Shown piece by piece: positions 33,762 through 44,340 of a DNA stretch of 64,000 bases. The DNA lies in contig NZ_LT671418.1 in assembly GCF_900130075.1 (NCBI RefSeq), positions 3,534,001 through 3,598,000 on the forward strand, given 5' to 3'. The stretch is from Herminiimonas arsenitoxidans (lineage in GTDB: Bacteria; Pseudomonadota; Gammaproteobacteria; Burkholderiales; Burkholderiaceae_D). Every line of letters begins with the position of its first letter. Position 1 is the first letter of the stretch. Position numbers and translations under genes: made by a program. The notes below the pieces were generated by a model. The model was given only the letters and a program-made list of their open reading frames with translations. It did no database searches and was not told the DNA's origin.

Positions 33762-36061
33762 TTGCGCAGGAATTGGAAGTCAGTTTACACATGGCGTTTG
33801 TCGAAGCAAGACAGGCGCGTCATGAGTTCATCACTGTTGAGCACCTGCTCTTGGCGCTGCTGGATAATCCTTCGGCGGCCGAGGTTTTGCGTGCTTGCGC
33901 AGTCAATATCGAGGACCTGCGAAAAACGTTGACCAATTTTATTGGTGACAACACGCCTACGGTGCCTGGTGCCGCTGAAGTCGATACTCAACCTACACTC
34001 GGTTTTCAACGTGTGATCCAACGCGCGATCATGCATGTTCAGTCTGCTTCCAACGGTAAGAAGGAAGTCACAGGCGCGAATGTGCTCGTTGCTATCTTTG
34101 GTGAAAAAGATTCGCACGCCGTCTATTACCTGCATCAGCAAGGTGTGACGCGTCTGGACGTTGTGAACTTCATTTCGCACGGTGTGCGCAAGGATCAGCA
34201 AACTGATGCGCAAAAAGCGCCTGAAGGTGCTGAAGATGCGCCATCTGCTGACGGCCAGCAAAAAGAAAGTGCGCTGGACCAATTCACACAGAATTTGAAC
34301 AAACTCGCGACCGAAGGCAAGATCGATCCCTTGATCGGCCGCGAAGGCGAAGTCGAGCGTGTCATTCAAACGCTCTGCCGTCGTCGCAAAAACAATCCAT
34401 TACTGGTTGGTGAAGCCGGCGTGGGTAAAACCGCGATTGCGGAAGGTCTTGCATGGCGTATTACGCAAGGTGATGTACCTGAAGTCTTGCAGAATGCAGT
34501 GGTTTATTCGCTGGACATGGGCGCTTTGCTGGCCGGTACCAAATATCGCGGTGACTTCGAGCAGCGCCTGAAAGCGGTGCTCAAGCAACTAAAAGATAAT
34601 CCAAACGGCATCCTGTTCATAGACGAAATCCACACCATCATCGGTGCGGGTTCGGCTTCGGGCGGCACCTTGGATGCGTCCAACCTGCTGAAACCTGCAC
34701 TGTCCAATGGCCAGTTGAAATGTATCGGTGCCACCACCTTTACCGAATTCCGCGGCGTCTTTGAAAAAGACCATGCATTGTCACGTCGTTTCCAGAAGAT
34801 TGACGTGAACGAGCCTACCGTTGAGCAAACCATACAGATTCTGCGTGGCTTGAAATCGCGCTTTGAAGAACATCATGGCGTGAAATACTCGGCATCGGCG
34901 TTGACTTCAGCAGCTGAGTTGGCTGCGCGCTTTATCAATGATCGTCATTTGCCGGACAAGGCAATCGACGTGATCGATGAAGCGGGCGCTGCACAACGTA
35001 TCTTGCCGAAATCGAAGCAGAAGAAAACAATTGGTAAGGCTGAGATCGAAGACATCATTTCGAAGATCGCACGTATTCCGCCACAAACGGTCAATCAAGA
35101 TGATCGTTCCAAGTTGCAGACTATTGATCGTGATTTGAAAAATGTCGTGTTCGGTCAGGATCCTGCGCTGGAAGCGCTTGGTTCTGCGATCAAGGTGGCA
35201 CGTGCTGGTTTGGGTAAAACAGACAAGCCTATCGGTTCCTTCCTGTTTTCAGGTCCGACGGGTGTTGGTAAAACCGAAGCCGCGAAGCAGCTCGCATTCA
35301 TCATGGGTATCGATCTGATTCGCTTCGATATGTCCGAATACATGGAGCGTCATGCGGTAAGTCGTTTGATTGGTGCGCCTCCAGGCTACGTTGGTTTCGA
35401 CCAAGGTGGTTTGCTGACGGAAGCGATTACCAAGAAACCGCATGCAGTGCTGTTGCTGGATGAAATCGAAAAAGCGCATCCGGATATTTTCAATATCCTG
35501 TTGCAGGTGATGGATCACGGTACGTTGACGGATAACAATGGTCGCAAGGCTGACTTCCGTAATGTGATCATCATCATGACGACGAATGCAGGTGCAGAGA
35601 GCTTGCAGAAACGTACGATCGGCTTTACCGAGAAGAAAGAAGCCGGCGACGAGATGGCTGATATCAAGCGTATGTTTACGCCTGAGTTCCGTAATCGTCT
35701 GGATGCAATCATCAGCTTCCGTGCCTTGGATGAAGAAATCATTCTGCGCGTAGTGGATAAATTCCTGATGCAATTGGAAGAACAATTGCACGAGAAAAAA
35801 GTGGAAGCGATCTTCTCCGAGAAGCTACGTACTTTCCTCGCCAAGAAAGGATTTGATCCATTGATGGGTGCACGTCCTATGTCGCGTCTGATTCAAGACA
35901 TGATCCGTAAGGCGCTGGCAGATGAATTGCTGTTTGGTCGTCTGGTAAGCGGCGGCAAAGTTACCGTTGATCTGGATGAGAAAGATCAGATCAAACTGGA
36001 CTTTAGCGAAGGCGATACGGCTCCTCCGGCAGCAGCTCCGGAAACGATCGAAGTCGAATAA
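33758..36061 (+). CDS. clpA: ATP-dependent Clp protease ATP-binding subunit ClpA
   Basis: 767-residue AAA+ unfoldase. The N domain (1-145) is followed by D1 with Walker A GEAGVGKT (about 218) and Walker [10 protein letters not shown], then D2 with Walker A GPTGVGKT (about 499) and Walker [10 protein letters not shown]. The IGF-type ClpP-docking loop is RTIGFTEKK. Start is the ATG overlapping the clpS stop; the ClpS coupling marks it as ClpA, not ClpB or ClpC. Confidence 0.96.
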   Translation: MIAQELEVSLHMAFVEARQARHEFITVEHLLLALLDNPSAAEVLRACAVNIEDLRKTLTNFIGDNTPTVPGAAEVDTQPTLGFQRVIQRAIMHVQSASNGKKEVTGANVLVAIFGEKDSHAVYYLHQQGVTRLDVVNFISHGVRKDQQTDAQKAPEGAEDAPSADGQQKESALDQFTQNLNKLATEGKIDPLIGREGEVERVIQTLCRRRKNNPLLVGEAGVGKTAIAEGLAWRITQGDVPEVLQNAVVYSLDMGALLAGTKYRGDFEQRLKAVLKQLKDNPNGILFIDEIHTIIGAGSASGGTLDASNLLKPALSNGQLKCIGATTFTEFRGVFEKDHALSRRFQKIDVNEPTVEQTIQILRGLKSRFEEHHGVKYSASALTSAAELAARFINDRHLPDKAIDVIDEAGAAQRILPKSKQKKTIGKAEIEDIISKIARIPPQTVNQDDRSKLQTIDRDLKNVVFGQDPALEALGSAIKVARAGLGKTDKPIGSFLFSGPTGVGKTEAAKQLAFIMGIDLIRFDMSEYMERHAVSRLIGAPPGYVGFDQGGLLTEAITKKPHAVLLLDEIEKAHPDIFNILLQVMDHGTLTDNNGRKADFRNVIIIMTTNAGAESLQKRTIGFTEKKEAGDEMADIKRMFTPEFRNRLDAIISFRALDEEIILRVVDKFLMQLEEQLHEKKVEAIFSEKLRTFLAKKGFDPLMGARPMSRLIQDMIRKALADELLFGRLVSGGKVTVDLDEKDQIKLDFSEGDTAPPAAAPETIEVE

Positions 36062-36085
36062 GAGAAGTTACTTAGTCGATAGAAT

Positions 36086-36124
36086 CAAAAAAGCCCGAAC
36101 CATGTATGTGGTTCGGGCTTTTTA
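36086..36124. terminator. Bidirectional intrinsic terminator, clpA and pyrD
   Basis: AAGCCCGAACC/GGTTCGGGCTT stem flanked by A6 and T-rich ends between convergent genes. Confidence 0.9.
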
Positions 36125-36192
36125 ATTTGCTTGATGTATCGCTTATTGCCAGATCAAATCAATACAGCGTGATTTGTAGCAATCCAAGAAAA

Positions 36193-37233
36193 TTATGCTG
36201 AGCGTAGTGCCGCAGCACATTCTTTCACTAATGCTGGTCCGCGATAAATCAAGCCGGTATAGAGCTGTACCAACGATGCGCCGGCATCGATTTTTGCTTG
36301 CGCATTTTCGCCAGACAAAATTCCGCCAACACCGATGATAGGCAAGGTGTCGCCGAGTTCTTTTTTCAATGCGCGAATCACGATGTTGGAGGACTCGAAA
36401 ACGGGTGCACCTGAGAGGCCACCTGTTTCTTCTGCATGTTTCATATCCTTGACCGCATCGCGACTGATGGTGGTGTTGGTGGCGATCACGCCATCCATTT
36501 TGTGGCGCAACAATGCCTGTGCAATGGTCTGAATTTGTTCTTGCTCCATATCCGGTGCAATTTTCAATGCAATCGGAACATAGCGTTTGTGTTGATCGGA
36601 CAATCGCTGTTGTGCTTCTTTGAGTTGTGACAGCAGAGCGTCGAGTTCGGATGCACCTTGTAGCTGACGCAGATTTTTGGTGTTAGGCGACGAGATGTTG
36701 ACGGTGACGTAGCTGGCGTATGGATACACTTTTTCCAGGCAGATCAGATAGTCGTCCACTGCGCGCTCTATAGGCGTGTCGGCGTTCTTGCCGATATTCA
36801 AACCAAGTATGCCTTCCTTGTTTTGATAGAACTTCGACGCTTGCACATTGGAGACGAATGCATCAACGCCGCCATTATTGAAGCCCATGCGATTGATGAT
36901 CGCATTTGCTTTCGGCAGACGGAACATGCGCGGCATAGGATTGCCTGGTTGTGCTCGTGGTGTCACGGTGCCGACTTCGATAGAGCCGAAGCCTAGTGTT
37001 GCCAAGCCATCGATATAAGCACCATCTTTATCCAGACCAGCAGCAAGACCAACCGGATTCGGGAAGGTGATGCCCATGACTGTACGTGGATCGTGTGCAG
37101 GTTTGACGATAGAAGAAGTCAGTCCCATTGCCGCTGCACGACGTAATGCAGGAAGTGTCAGATTGTGCGCAGCTTCCGGATCAATGGCGAATAAAAAAGG
37201 GCGCGCAAGCGCGTAGAGGAATTTGTCGGACAC
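36193..37233 (-). CDS. pyrD: Dihydroorotate dehydrogenase (quinone)
   Basis: Class 2 flavoenzyme of pyrimidine synthesis, 346 residues, membrane-associated, electrons to quinone. An N-terminal amphipathic helix ([20 protein letters not shown]) is followed by the barrel; FMN-binding [19 protein letters not shown] and [12 protein letters not shown] (with the catalytic Ser region) and IIGVGGI are present. GTG start. It lies near the end of the bpt-aat block on the same strand. Confidence 0.96.
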   Translation of the reverse strand: MSDKFLYALARPFLFAIDPEAAHNLTLPALRRAAAMGLTSSIVKPAHDPRTVMGITFPNPVGLAAGLDKDGAYIDGLATLGFGSIEVGTVTPRAQPGNPMPRMFRLPKANAIINRMGFNNGGVDAFVSNVQASKFYQNKEGILGLNIGKNADTPIERAVDDYLICLEKVYPYASYVTVNISSPNTKNLRQLQGASELDALLSQLKEAQQRLSDQHKRYVPIALKIAPDMEQEQIQTIAQALLRHKMDGVIATNTTISRDAVKDMKHAEETGGLSGAPVFESSNIVIRALKKELGDTLPIIGVGGILSGENAQAKIDAGASLVQLYTGLIYRGPALVKECAAALRSA

Positions 37234-37269
37234 GATAGGGATCAGGTTGGTAGATCAAAAGACGGCCAC

Positions 37270-37294
37270 GCCGACCATAACAATAATGGTCGGC
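37270..37294 (-). terminator. Hairpin between bpt and pyrD
   Basis: GCCGACCAT pairs with ATGGTCGGC around a 7-base loop in the 81-base gap. No T-tract, so a processing or attenuator role is as likely as termination. Confidence 0.4.
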
Positions 37295-37314
37295 TGGTTT
37301 TCATGTCCGGTATT

Positions 37315-38064
37315 TTAACGTGAGGAAGCGGGATCGACGAAAGGAAGTGCTGTCCACTCGCCTTGTTGCAAGGCTTCCAGCGGTTGAAAATTCGTCTTGT
37401 ACGACATCTTCGGACTTTCCTTGATCCAGTAGCCTAGGTAGATGTATGGCATATCCAGCAATTTTGCTTGCTTTATTTGCCACAAAATATTGTAGGTGCC
37501 GTAAGAGGCATTTGCCGGTTCAGGATCATAGAAGGTATAGACCGAGGACAAGCCATCATCGAGTACATCAATGATGCTGACCATGCGCAAGGTGCCATCG
37601 TCTTCGCGGAATTCCACTAGGCGTGTATTGACCTTGCTTTGCAAAAGAAACTGCGCGTACTGCTCACGACTGTCTTGATCCATACCGCCGCCAGCGTGGC
37701 GTGCAGTTTGGTAGCGCAAATAGAGTTCGTAATGTTCCGCTAGATAAACCAGCTTGGTAACGGAAGTATGCAAGTCCTTGTGCTTGGCTTCCGCACGGCG
37801 CTGGCTACGATTCGGTATGAATTCGTCGACTTTGATGCGCACTGGCGTACATGCCTGGCAGCCATCACAATAAGGGCGGTAGGTAAAAATCCCACTGCGA
37901 CGAAAACCGCTCTTGACCAGTTCGGAATAAACGTCGGCATTGATTAAATGGGAAGGAGTGGCAACTTGTGAGCGTGCCTGGCGACCATCTAGATAGCTGC
38001 AAGGATAGGGTGCAGTTGCGTAAAACTGCAGCGTGGAAAACGGTAGCTCTTTAGGGTGCGTCAT
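37315..38064 (-). CDS. bpt: Aspartate/glutamate leucyltransferase Bpt
   Basis: 249-residue ATE1-like aminoacyl-tRNA transferase. In bacteria Bpt adds Leu to N-terminal Asp or Glu and so makes an N-degron for ClpS. The start [20 protein letters not shown] and the cysteine-rich [16 protein letters not shown] (metal or disulfide) are typical, as are the [20 protein letters not shown] and [15 protein letters not shown] blocks. It is downstream of aat on the same strand. Confidence 0.92.
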   Translation of the reverse strand: MTHPKELPFSTLQFYATAPYPCSYLDGRQARSQVATPSHLINADVYSELVKSGFRRSGIFTYRPYCDGCQACTPVRIKVDEFIPNRSQRRAEAKHKDLHTSVTKLVYLAEHYELYLRYQTARHAGGGMDQDSREQYAQFLLQSKVNTRLVEFREDDGTLRMVSIIDVLDDGLSSVYTFYDPEPANASYGTYNILWQIKQAKLLDMPYIYLGYWIKESPKMSYKTNFQPLEALQQGEWTALPFVDPASSR

Positions 38065-38147
38065 GATTGCTTGCTTAATTGAGTTCCGAGTTTGCGAATT
38101 CGGCGACTAAATCCATATCAGGCAACTGCTGTAACAAGAATACATTC

Positions 38148-38879
38148 TCAAGCGACAGGAAACAATGCTTTTGGTACCCAATCCTTGATCTGAGGTCCAC
38201 TAACTGCTTGCCGCAATCTGGATATAAATTCAGATCTTGAAATTGGTGCAGCACCAAGTGATGCCAAATGCGATGTCTCTTGCTGGCAGTCTATCATTGA
38301 AACTCCGTGGCCTCTGAGGAAGTGCACGAGATATGCCAGCGCAATTTTGGATGCATCGGGCACGCGAGCAAACATCGATTCTCCATAGAACATTTGGCCT
38401 ATACATACACCGTATGCGCCACCTACCAGTTCACCATCCAGCCATAGTTCAGATGAATGTGCATAGCCTTGTTGGTGCAAGCCTGCATAACCGGCGATGA
38501 TTTCATCGGATATCCAGGTACCACTTTCGCCATGACGTGGTGCAGCGCAGGCGCGCATGACGTCTTCAAACGCATGATCAAAGCGAATTTGCCAGCGTCC
38601 ATCCGAGTGCATGCTGTGATGAATTTTCTTTAAATTCTTTTTCAGGCTGGCGGAAATCTTGAAGTTGTCGACGAATAGCACCATGCGTGGGTCGGTGCTC
38701 CACCACAGTATGGGTTGACCTTCCGAGAACCACGGAAAAATGCCATTGCGATAAGCCTGTAACAAACGTTCCGTTGAGAGGTCTGCACCAGCAGCCAACA
38801 AGCCTGCGGCCCCATCGGCTTCTGTGAGCGCGCTGGAAACATGGGGGAAGGGATCATCTGCTTCTAACCATGGAATCAT
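38148..38879 (-). CDS. aat: Leucyl/phenylalanyl-tRNA-protein transferase
   Basis: 243-residue enzyme that adds Leu or Phe to N-terminal Arg or Lys. Core motif [24 protein letters not shown] text sits near residues 42-62, followed by [16 protein letters not shown] and [20 protein letters not shown]. Together with Bpt and ClpS-ClpA it forms the N-degron route. Start at the ATG before [13 protein letters not shown]. Confidence 0.95.
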   Translation of the reverse strand: MIPWLEADDPFPHVSSALTEADGAAGLLAAGADLSTERLLQAYRNGIFPWFSEGQPILWWSTDPRMVLFVDNFKISASLKKNLKKIHHSMHSDGRWQIRFDHAFEDVMRACAAPRHGESGTWISDEIIAGYAGLHQQGYAHSSELWLDGELVGGAYGVCIGQMFYGESMFARVPDASKIALAYLVHFLRGHGVSMIDCQQETSHLASLGAAPISRSEFISRLRQAVSGPQIKDWVPKALFPVA

Positions 38880-39059
38880 GGTTTATCCCTGTTTTGGCTC
38901 GTTTTATCGTTCATTTTTGGTGCGGAATATGGGTTTTATTATGTCGATGAAAATTTATCTTTAAAAATCAATGGCTTGAAAATATCACCAAAATGGAACG
39001 ATTTTTGCTTTTATGGTGCATTCATTTATTCGACTTGCACACTAATTGGGAGATTTTGC

Positions 39060-40262
39060 ATGGATGCACTCAAAAACGGTACCGACGCATTATTTATCAT
39101 GCTCGGTGCGGTCATGGTTTTGGCCATGCACGCTGGTTTTGCCTTTCTTGAGCTTGGAACAGTACGTAAGAAAAACCAGGTTAATGCACTGGTCAAAATA
39201 TTAGTCGATTTTGCAGTATCGACAATTGCCTATTTTTTTGTTGGCTACAGCGTAGCGTATGGCGTGAGTTTTTTCGGTAGTGCGGAAGTGCTGACGCAGC
39301 GTAATGGATTCGAGTTGGTCAAGTTCTTCTTCTTGTTGACCTTTGCTGCTGCAATTCCGGCAATCATTTCTGGCGGGATCGCTGAGCGCGCGCGTTTTCA
39401 TCCGCAATTGCTGGCGACTGCGCTGATCGTCGGCTTGGTTTATCCATTTTTTGAAGGCATCGCCTGGAACCAGCATTTTGGTATTCAAGCCTGGTTGAAG
39501 GAAAGCTTTGGCGCGAACTTCCATGATTTTGCCGGTTCCATCGTGGTGCATGCGGTTGGCGGTTGGATTGCCTTGCCAGCAGTGCTATTGCTTGGCGCAC
39601 GTCGCGGGCGTTATACAAAAGAGGGCACGATTGCGGCGCATCCACCTTCCAGCATTCCATTTCTGGCATTGGGCGCCTGGATACTGACGATAGGTTGGTT
39701 TGGCTTTAATGTGATGAGTGCGCAAACCATGGAACAAATGAATGGCTTGGTTGCCGTCAATTCATTGATGGCGATGGTGGGCGGTACTTTGGCAGCATTT
39801 TTGGCAGGCAAGAACGATCCTGGCTATGTTCACAATGGACCGCTGGCCGGTTTGGTTGCGATCTGTGCAGGTTCCAACATCATGCATCCATTGGGAGCGT
39901 TGATAACAGGCGCGATTGCTGGTTTTATTTTTGTCTGGGCTTTTGCGTTGACGCAAAACAAATGGAAAATCGATGACGTGCTGGGTGTGTGGCCTTTGCA
40001 TGGTTTGTGCGGCGCATGGGGTGGTTTGGCGGCAGGGATTTTTGGCTTGCAGTCTTTGGGTGGTTTGGGTGGCGTGTCTATCATGTCGCAATTAATAGGT
40101 ACTGGCTTGGGGATTGCGATTGCGTTGATTGGTGGTGTGTTGATTTATGGTGTGTTGAAACTGACGGTAGGTATACGGCTCGATGCTGAGCAGGAATTCA
40201 ACGGGGCGGATCTATCGATTCATAATGTCAGCGCGACGCCAGAACGCGAGACTTATTGGTGA
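39060..40262 (+). CDS. Ammonium transporter, Amt family
   Basis: 400-residue trimeric channel with 11 helices. The twin histidines are in SIVVHAVGGW and PLHGLCGAWGG, the Asp of the recruitment site in FHDFAGS. Start chosen at 39060 (MDALKNGTDALFIMLGAVMV), preceded by GGGAG. The frame is open from 38976, but this would add a 28-residue tail lacking family similarity. glnK is not adjacent, so PII control must act in trans. No signal peptide, unlike E. coli AmtB. Confidence 0.93.
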   Translation: MDALKNGTDALFIMLGAVMVLAMHAGFAFLELGTVRKKNQVNALVKILVDFAVSTIAYFFVGYSVAYGVSFFGSAEVLTQRNGFELVKFFFLLTFAAAIPAIISGGIAERARFHPQLLATALIVGLVYPFFEGIAWNQHFGIQAWLKESFGANFHDFAGSIVVHAVGGWIALPAVLLLGARRGRYTKEGTIAAHPPSSIPFLALGAWILTIGWFGFNVMSAQTMEQMNGLVAVNSLMAMVGGTLAAFLAGKNDPGYVHNGPLAGLVAICAGSNIMHPLGALITGAIAGFIFVWAFALTQNKWKIDDVLGVWPLHGLCGAWGGLAAGIFGLQSLGGLGGVSIMSQLIGTGLGIAIALIGGVLIYGVLKLTVGIRLDAEQEFNGADLSIHNVSATPERETYW

Positions 40263-40344
40263 TTGTTGATAATTAAAAATAAACTCTATCGGGACATTAA
40301 TACTGTACTGAAATCGTAGTCATCAAAATAACTACCGCCAATGC

Positions 40345-40374
40345 AAAAGGCCATCTTTAGAGGTGGCCTTTTCT
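40345..40374 (+). terminator. Intrinsic terminator of amt
   Basis: AAAAGGCCATCT-TTAG-AGGTGGCCTTTT (12 bp, one G-U) then TCTTT. 83 bases past the stop. Confidence 0.85.
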
Positions 40375-40570
40375 TTGAGTGCGATTCTAGCCGAAGTCTG
40401 CAATCAGCCAGTTGCGTACCTGCAAATTCAAAGCACTAGTGTTTGGATTAATAGCGGCGTCGTTTCTATTTAAATTGCCGCACGGTTATCAGCATTAAGA
40501 AGATGGACAACCGATGGACGACAATCGGCTAACACCTGACGTCGAAGATGGCGATGTCTGACAAAACACT

Positions 40571-40601
40571 AAAAAGCCGCGACCTGCCCAAGCGGTCGCG
40601 G
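40571..40601 (-). terminator. Intrinsic terminator of the DJ-1/PfpI gene
   Basis: On the minus strand CCGCGACC-9 bases-GGTCGCGG followed by CTTTTT. 28 bases past the stop. Confidence 0.85.
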
Positions 40602-40628
40602 TACGGTTCGTAAAAGTAGTAACTTCCG

Positions 40629-41423
40629 CTACCCGCCAGAACGATTGAGTCTCTGAGCAGCCTCCGCTACCATCGATTCTCGCAGAGCCCGGCGTTTGGT
40701 GGAGTCCTTGAGCACAGCGGCGACAATCTCAGGCGGTGAGGTATAGGGATTGCCGCCGGCAAACGGCGGTGCCGGATCGTATTCCATCGCCAGTTGGACT
40801 TTTTGCGCGGTTTCGAGGCCAGCAATATCAGCGACGACGCGCAGCGCCATATCGATGCCGGATGTCACGCCGCCGGAGGTGTAGATATTTCCATCGCGGG
40901 TCATCCGGTCATTTGAGACAGTTGCGCCGAACTGCGACAACATGTCGCGTGATTGCCAGTGGCCGCCGGCGCGTTTTCCTTTCAAGATTCCCGCCGCGCC
41001 GAGTAATAGCGAGCCGGTGCAGACGCCAAATACATAGTCGCATTTTGCGCTTTCCTTGCGCACATACTCTAGCCATTCGGGATCCAGCATCGCGGTATCG
41101 ATGCCGGTGCCGCCGGGTACGACCAGGATGTTCGATGGCCTCGCTGTGGCTCGTGTGACGTCGGGCAACAATCGCAATCCACGATCAGTACGTACCGCCT
41201 CCGGCGTAGCGGCGACCAGGTCGACCGTCCATCCCGGTGTTCGCGCCAGTACCTCATAAGGACCGGTGATGTCGAGCTGGACCATGTCAGGAACCGTGAT
41301 GATATTCACGTGGATGGGTCTGCTTTTTGAAACGCCTTGGGCCAATGATCTGGCCGTAACGGATGTCAGCAGCACACTGGCCACACCGCTCGCTTGCAAG
41401 ATTTTTCTGCGCGTTTCATCCAT
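40629..41423 (-). CDS. Tat-exported DJ-1/PfpI family protein, isonitrile hydratase-like
   Basis: 264 residues. A twin-arginine signal (TRRKILQASGVASVLLTS) is followed by the DJ-1 fold with VPGGTGID (about residues 104-111) and nucleophile elbow FGVCTGSLLLGAAG (Cys near 134). The GHWQSRDMLSQFG and SGGVTSGIDMALRVV blocks match the isocyanide-hydratase branch. The 40-residue tail is extra. Export of a DJ-1 hydratase is unusual. The nearest gene is a divergent GlxA-type regulator with a similar domain. Confidence 0.85.
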   Translation of the reverse strand: MDETRRKILQASGVASVLLTSVTARSLAQGVSKSRPIHVNIITVPDMVQLDITGPYEVLARTPGWTVDLVAATPEAVRTDRGLRLLPDVTRATARPSNILVVPGGTGIDTAMLDPEWLEYVRKESAKCDYVFGVCTGSLLLGAAGILKGKRAGGHWQSRDMLSQFGATVSNDRMTRDGNIYTSGGVTSGIDMALRVVADIAGLETAQKVQLAMEYDPAPPFAGGNPYTSPPEIVAAVLKDSTKRRALRESMVAEAAQRLNRSGG

Positions 41424-41488
41424 GTTGACCTCCCTAAAATTTGTCGTATACCCTGAGACTGATTATGCGCAACAGAGTCGGGGAATTT

Positions 41489-42460
41489 ATGCCAAATAGC
41501 AGTCTAAAAATGCCAGCGCGACAAGTTGTCATCCTTGTGTTCGATGGTGTGCAACCTATTGATTTTTCTGGCCCGGCGCAGGCGTTGATCACGGCCAATG
41601 AAGAAGGAGCATCCCCTCCATACATGGTCAGTGTGCGGACATTCACAGGAGAAAAGATACAGACTGCATCGGGGTTTTCGATCAATGCGGAACCGATGGA
41701 CCACGTTCTCGATATTGATACCCTGATCATCCCGGGAGGACCAGGTGTGCATGATGCAGTTCAGAAGAGTCCTGAGTTCAAGAATTCACTGCGTCAATTG
41801 TGCGAACGCTCGAGACGAATATGTTCCATCTGCACTGGGGCTTTCTTGCTAGCTCAGACAGGCATGTTGGCGGATCGTCGCGCCGTGACGCATTGGCGTT
41901 CTTGTGATCGTCTGTCCCGTGAATTTCCCGAAGTGCAAGTTGAGTCCGATTCACTTTTTTTGAAGGATGGAAAGGTCTGGACTTCGGCCGGTGTGACGGC
42001 GGGAATCGATCTGACTCTGGCGCTTATCCAGGAGGATCATGACACTGGTCTTGCTGCAAAAGTTGCAAGGCGGCTGGTGGTATATCTACGCAGGCCGGGT
42101 GGTCAGAATCAATACAGTGAGCCTTTGTCACTGCAGGAGGCATCAGGGACGCACTATGCCGACTTGCTTCAGCGGATGATCAACAAACCAGAATTCGCAT
42201 GGACGGTTGAATACATGGCATCGATCGCAGGTCAGTCACTGCGTTCCTTTCATCGACAATTCAAGGAAGAGCTGGGAACGACCCCTTCCAAGGCATTGGA
42301 AAAAATCCGTGCCGAGTTGGCGCGAACGTATCTGCATACCACCGACATGCGGATGAAACAGATTGCTACTAAAGCGGGTTTCGACTCGGAAGATTCAATG
42401 CGCGACGCAATTGTTCGTCAGTTCGGGCTGTCGCCCAAAGAAATGCGCGAACGCTTTTAA
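41489..42460 (+). CDS. GlxA family transcriptional regulator (DJ-1 domain plus AraC HTH)
   Basis: 323 residues from the start at 41489, chosen as CGGGGAA precedes it and the DJ-1 domain starts soon after (the frame is open from 41441). The sensor domain has IIPGGPGVHD and SICTGAFLLAQTGML (Cys kept), the THWRSCDRLSREFP block, then the AraC HTH (TVEYMASIAGQSLRSFHRQF, then MKQIATKAGFDSEDSMRDAI). It probably senses a small metabolite and controls the divergent exported DJ-1 gene. Confidence 0.9.
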   Translation: MPNSSLKMPARQVVILVFDGVQPIDFSGPAQALITANEEGASPPYMVSVRTFTGEKIQTASGFSINAEPMDHVLDIDTLIIPGGPGVHDAVQKSPEFKNSLRQLCERSRRICSICTGAFLLAQTGMLADRRAVTHWRSCDRLSREFPEVQVESDSLFLKDGKVWTSAGVTAGIDLTLALIQEDHDTGLAAKVARRLVVYLRRPGGQNQYSEPLSLQEASGTHYADLLQRMINKPEFAWTVEYMASIAGQSLRSFHRQFKEELGTTPSKALEKIRAELARTYLHTTDMRMKQIATKAGFDSEDSMRDAIVRQFGLSPKEMRERF

Positions 42461-42463
42461 GTG

Positions 42464-42481
42464 ACCACTAGTACTAGTGGT
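42464..42481. repeat. Perfect 18-bp palindrome
   Basis: ACCACTAGTACTAGTGGT, fully self-complementary, starting three bases after the regulator stop. It contains two CTAG tetramers, which are usually rare in proteobacterial DNA. No T-tract. Confidence 0.7.
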
Positions 42482-42517
42482 AGAGCCCGCAGCAGGAAAC
42501 TGCCATCTGTTGCGCAA

Positions 42518-43105
42518 TTAGTTGATAGCAACAGATTTTGGCTGAATCATGGGTTTGGTAATGTCGGCTGTATGGAAGTGATAAGTACCGCCGTCTTTCA
42601 ATGCCGCATGATCTTCTAGAAAAAACTTCAAGGTCTGGCTGACGGTTGGGAATGCGATATCGTCCCAAGGAATTTCATCCGCCGAGAATAGTTTTACTTC
42701 CAGGCTTTCAACGCCAGCTTCATAGTTCAAGTCCAACAAGGTTGCACGGTAGAACATATGAACCTGATGGACATGCGGCACATTCAATAATGAGAACAGT
42801 TCGTGCAGTTGGATGTTTGCGCCAGCTTCTTCTATGGTTTCGCGTATCGCCGCGTTGCTAGTCGTTTCATTGTTTTCCATGAAGCCGGCAGGCAATGTCC
42901 AGTAGCCGAGGCGAGGTTCTATTGCACGTTTGCATAGAAGAATGCGCATATCGCCGCCTTCATCCCACACCGGAATCGAGCCCAATACCATCTTTGGATT
43001 TTGATAATGAATGGCGCCGCAATTGCTGCATACATAACGCGGACGATTGTCGCCATCTGGGATGGATAGTGAAACGGGGTGCGCGCACTCAGAGCAAAAT
43101 TTCAT
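42518..43105 (-). CDS. NUDIX hydrolase with zinc ribbon
   Basis: 195 residues. The N-terminal zinc ribbon uses CSEC (Cys4, Cys7) and CSNC (Cys26, Cys29). The NUDIX box is GFMENNETTSNAAIRETIEEAG split around residues 74-95, with the GX5EX7REXXEEXG pattern. The arrangement resembles NudC-like and DUF4743-type enzymes that act on NAD or ADP-ribose. The substrate is not defined. Stands alone, ahead of tRNA-fMet on the other strand. Confidence 0.88.
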   Translation of the reverse strand: MKFCSECAHPVSLSIPDGDNRPRYVCSNCGAIHYQNPKMVLGSIPVWDEGGDMRILLCKRAIEPRLGYWTLPAGFMENNETTSNAAIRETIEEAGANIQLHELFSLLNVPHVHQVHMFYRATLLDLNYEAGVESLEVKLFSADEIPWDDIAFPTVSQTLKFFLEDHAALKDGGTYHFHTADITKPMIQPKSVAIN

Positions 43106-43211
43106 AGAAAAATAGAATCTAAAATCGTTTGAAAATGAACAGCAATTGAATAGATGCGGACTTGCTTGAAGTGAAGAAGTGTATCACCGCACAAAGAAAG
43201 TGCGATTAAGT

Positions 43212-43240
43212 TTGCGTTGTGTGCAGATACTCTATATACT
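43212..43240 (+). promoter_or_regulatory. Promoter of tRNA-fMet
   Basis: TTGCGT, 17-base spacer, TATACT, ending 13 bases before the tRNA 5' end. Confidence 0.75.
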
Positions 43241-43253
43241 TCATATCTTCAGA

Positions 43254-43330
<77 letters not shown>

Positions 43331-43491
43331 AAGTCTTACAAGTCTTATATAAATCCCGCCTATCAATAATCTCCTCTAAACGGGCGTCGGATTGCAGTAT
43401 CAACTGGTTCTCTAACCGGGCATCATCCAAAGATGATTGTCGTTGAGTATAATTTCTGCACATTGCAACTAAACAGTCCTAAATATCGTAA

Positions 43492-44340
43492 ATGAATATT
43501 GCTGAGGCGAAGAAGGTCCTCGAAACAGCGCTACTTTGCGCTCACGAGCCCCTGTCCATGAACGACATGAAGAAACTTTATGTCGAGACCGGTGAGACGG
43601 ACGGCCAGATCGATGCAGATGCAATCAAGCAGATGCTTGAGGAGTTGCGCGACGATTGGGCTGATAAAGGAATTGAAGTTGTCAGCCTATCGACCGGCTG
43701 GCGCTTTCAAAGTCGTCCGGAGATGAAGATTTATCTGGAGCGCCTGAATCCGGAAAAGCCGCCGAAATATTCGCGCGCAACTTTAGAGACGCTTGCCATC
43801 ATTACTTATCGCCAGCCAGTAACGCGCGGCGATATCGAAGAAATTCGTGGTGTCACGGTTAATTCGCAAACTATTAAAATGCTGGAAGATCGGGGCTGGA
43901 TCGAATCCATAGGGCATCGCGATGTTCCTGGACGGCCAGCCTTGTTTGCAACGACCAAACATTTTCTTGATGATCTCGGCTTAACTTCTTTGGATCAATT
44001 GCCACCTTTACAGCAAGTAGAGAAGGGCGATATGCAAGGTAGTGCATTGCTTGAGATGCAAGGACTGGAAGTCGAGTTGCAGGCACACCTAGATCAAACG
44101 GCGATTGATTTTGCCGATACCACCGTTGTAGCAGAGGTGGCTGATGTTGAAACAACAGAGCTTGCTGTAGTCGCCGATGATGTGAATGGTGCGGACGAGA
44201 CGGCAATGAATACAATTGAAATCACGGCTTCGGAATCTGAAGTCATTCCCACCGATGCAGTAGCGCCTGACTTGACGGTTGTTGACGTTCCAAGTTCGGA
44301 CAACCAAGAATTGAATAATGAATCACCCAACGAAAAATAA
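43492..44340 (+). CDS. scpB: Segregation and condensation protein B
   Basis: Kleisin-associated subunit of the SMC-ScpAB complex, 282 residues. Two winged helices run from about residue 1 to 165 ([60 protein letters not shown], and [18 protein letters not shown]). The last 100 residues are acidic, low-complexity and disordered ([19 protein letters not shown]). scpA is not in the window. The end overlaps rluB by 23 bases. A TATAAT at 43448-43453 lies upstream, but no good -35. Confidence 0.92.
   Translation: MNIAEAKKVLETALLCAHEPLSMNDMKKLYVETGETDGQIDADAIKQMLEELRDDWADKGIEVVSLSTGWRFQSRPEMKIYLERLNPEKPPKYSRATLETLAIITYRQPVTRGDIEEIRGVTVNSQTIKMLEDRGWIESIGHRDVPGRPALFATTKHFLDDLGLTSLDQLPPLQQVEKGDMQGSALLEMQGLEVELQAHLDQTAIDFADTTVVAEVADVETTELAVVADDVNGADETAMNTIEITASESEVIPTDAVAPDLTVVDVPSSDNQELNNESPNEK

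Larger units (their letters stand above)
40263..40628. other. Non-coding region with two terminators
   Basis: 366 bases between convergent genes. It holds an amt terminator at 40345 and a terminator of the DJ-1-type gene at 40571. Between them, 40376-40570 shows no gene. Confidence 0.5.

Noticed and set aside
38881..39059. Sigma-54 promoter before amt (TTGGTGCGGAATATGG)
   Set aside because: The GG/GC core and spacing match poorly.
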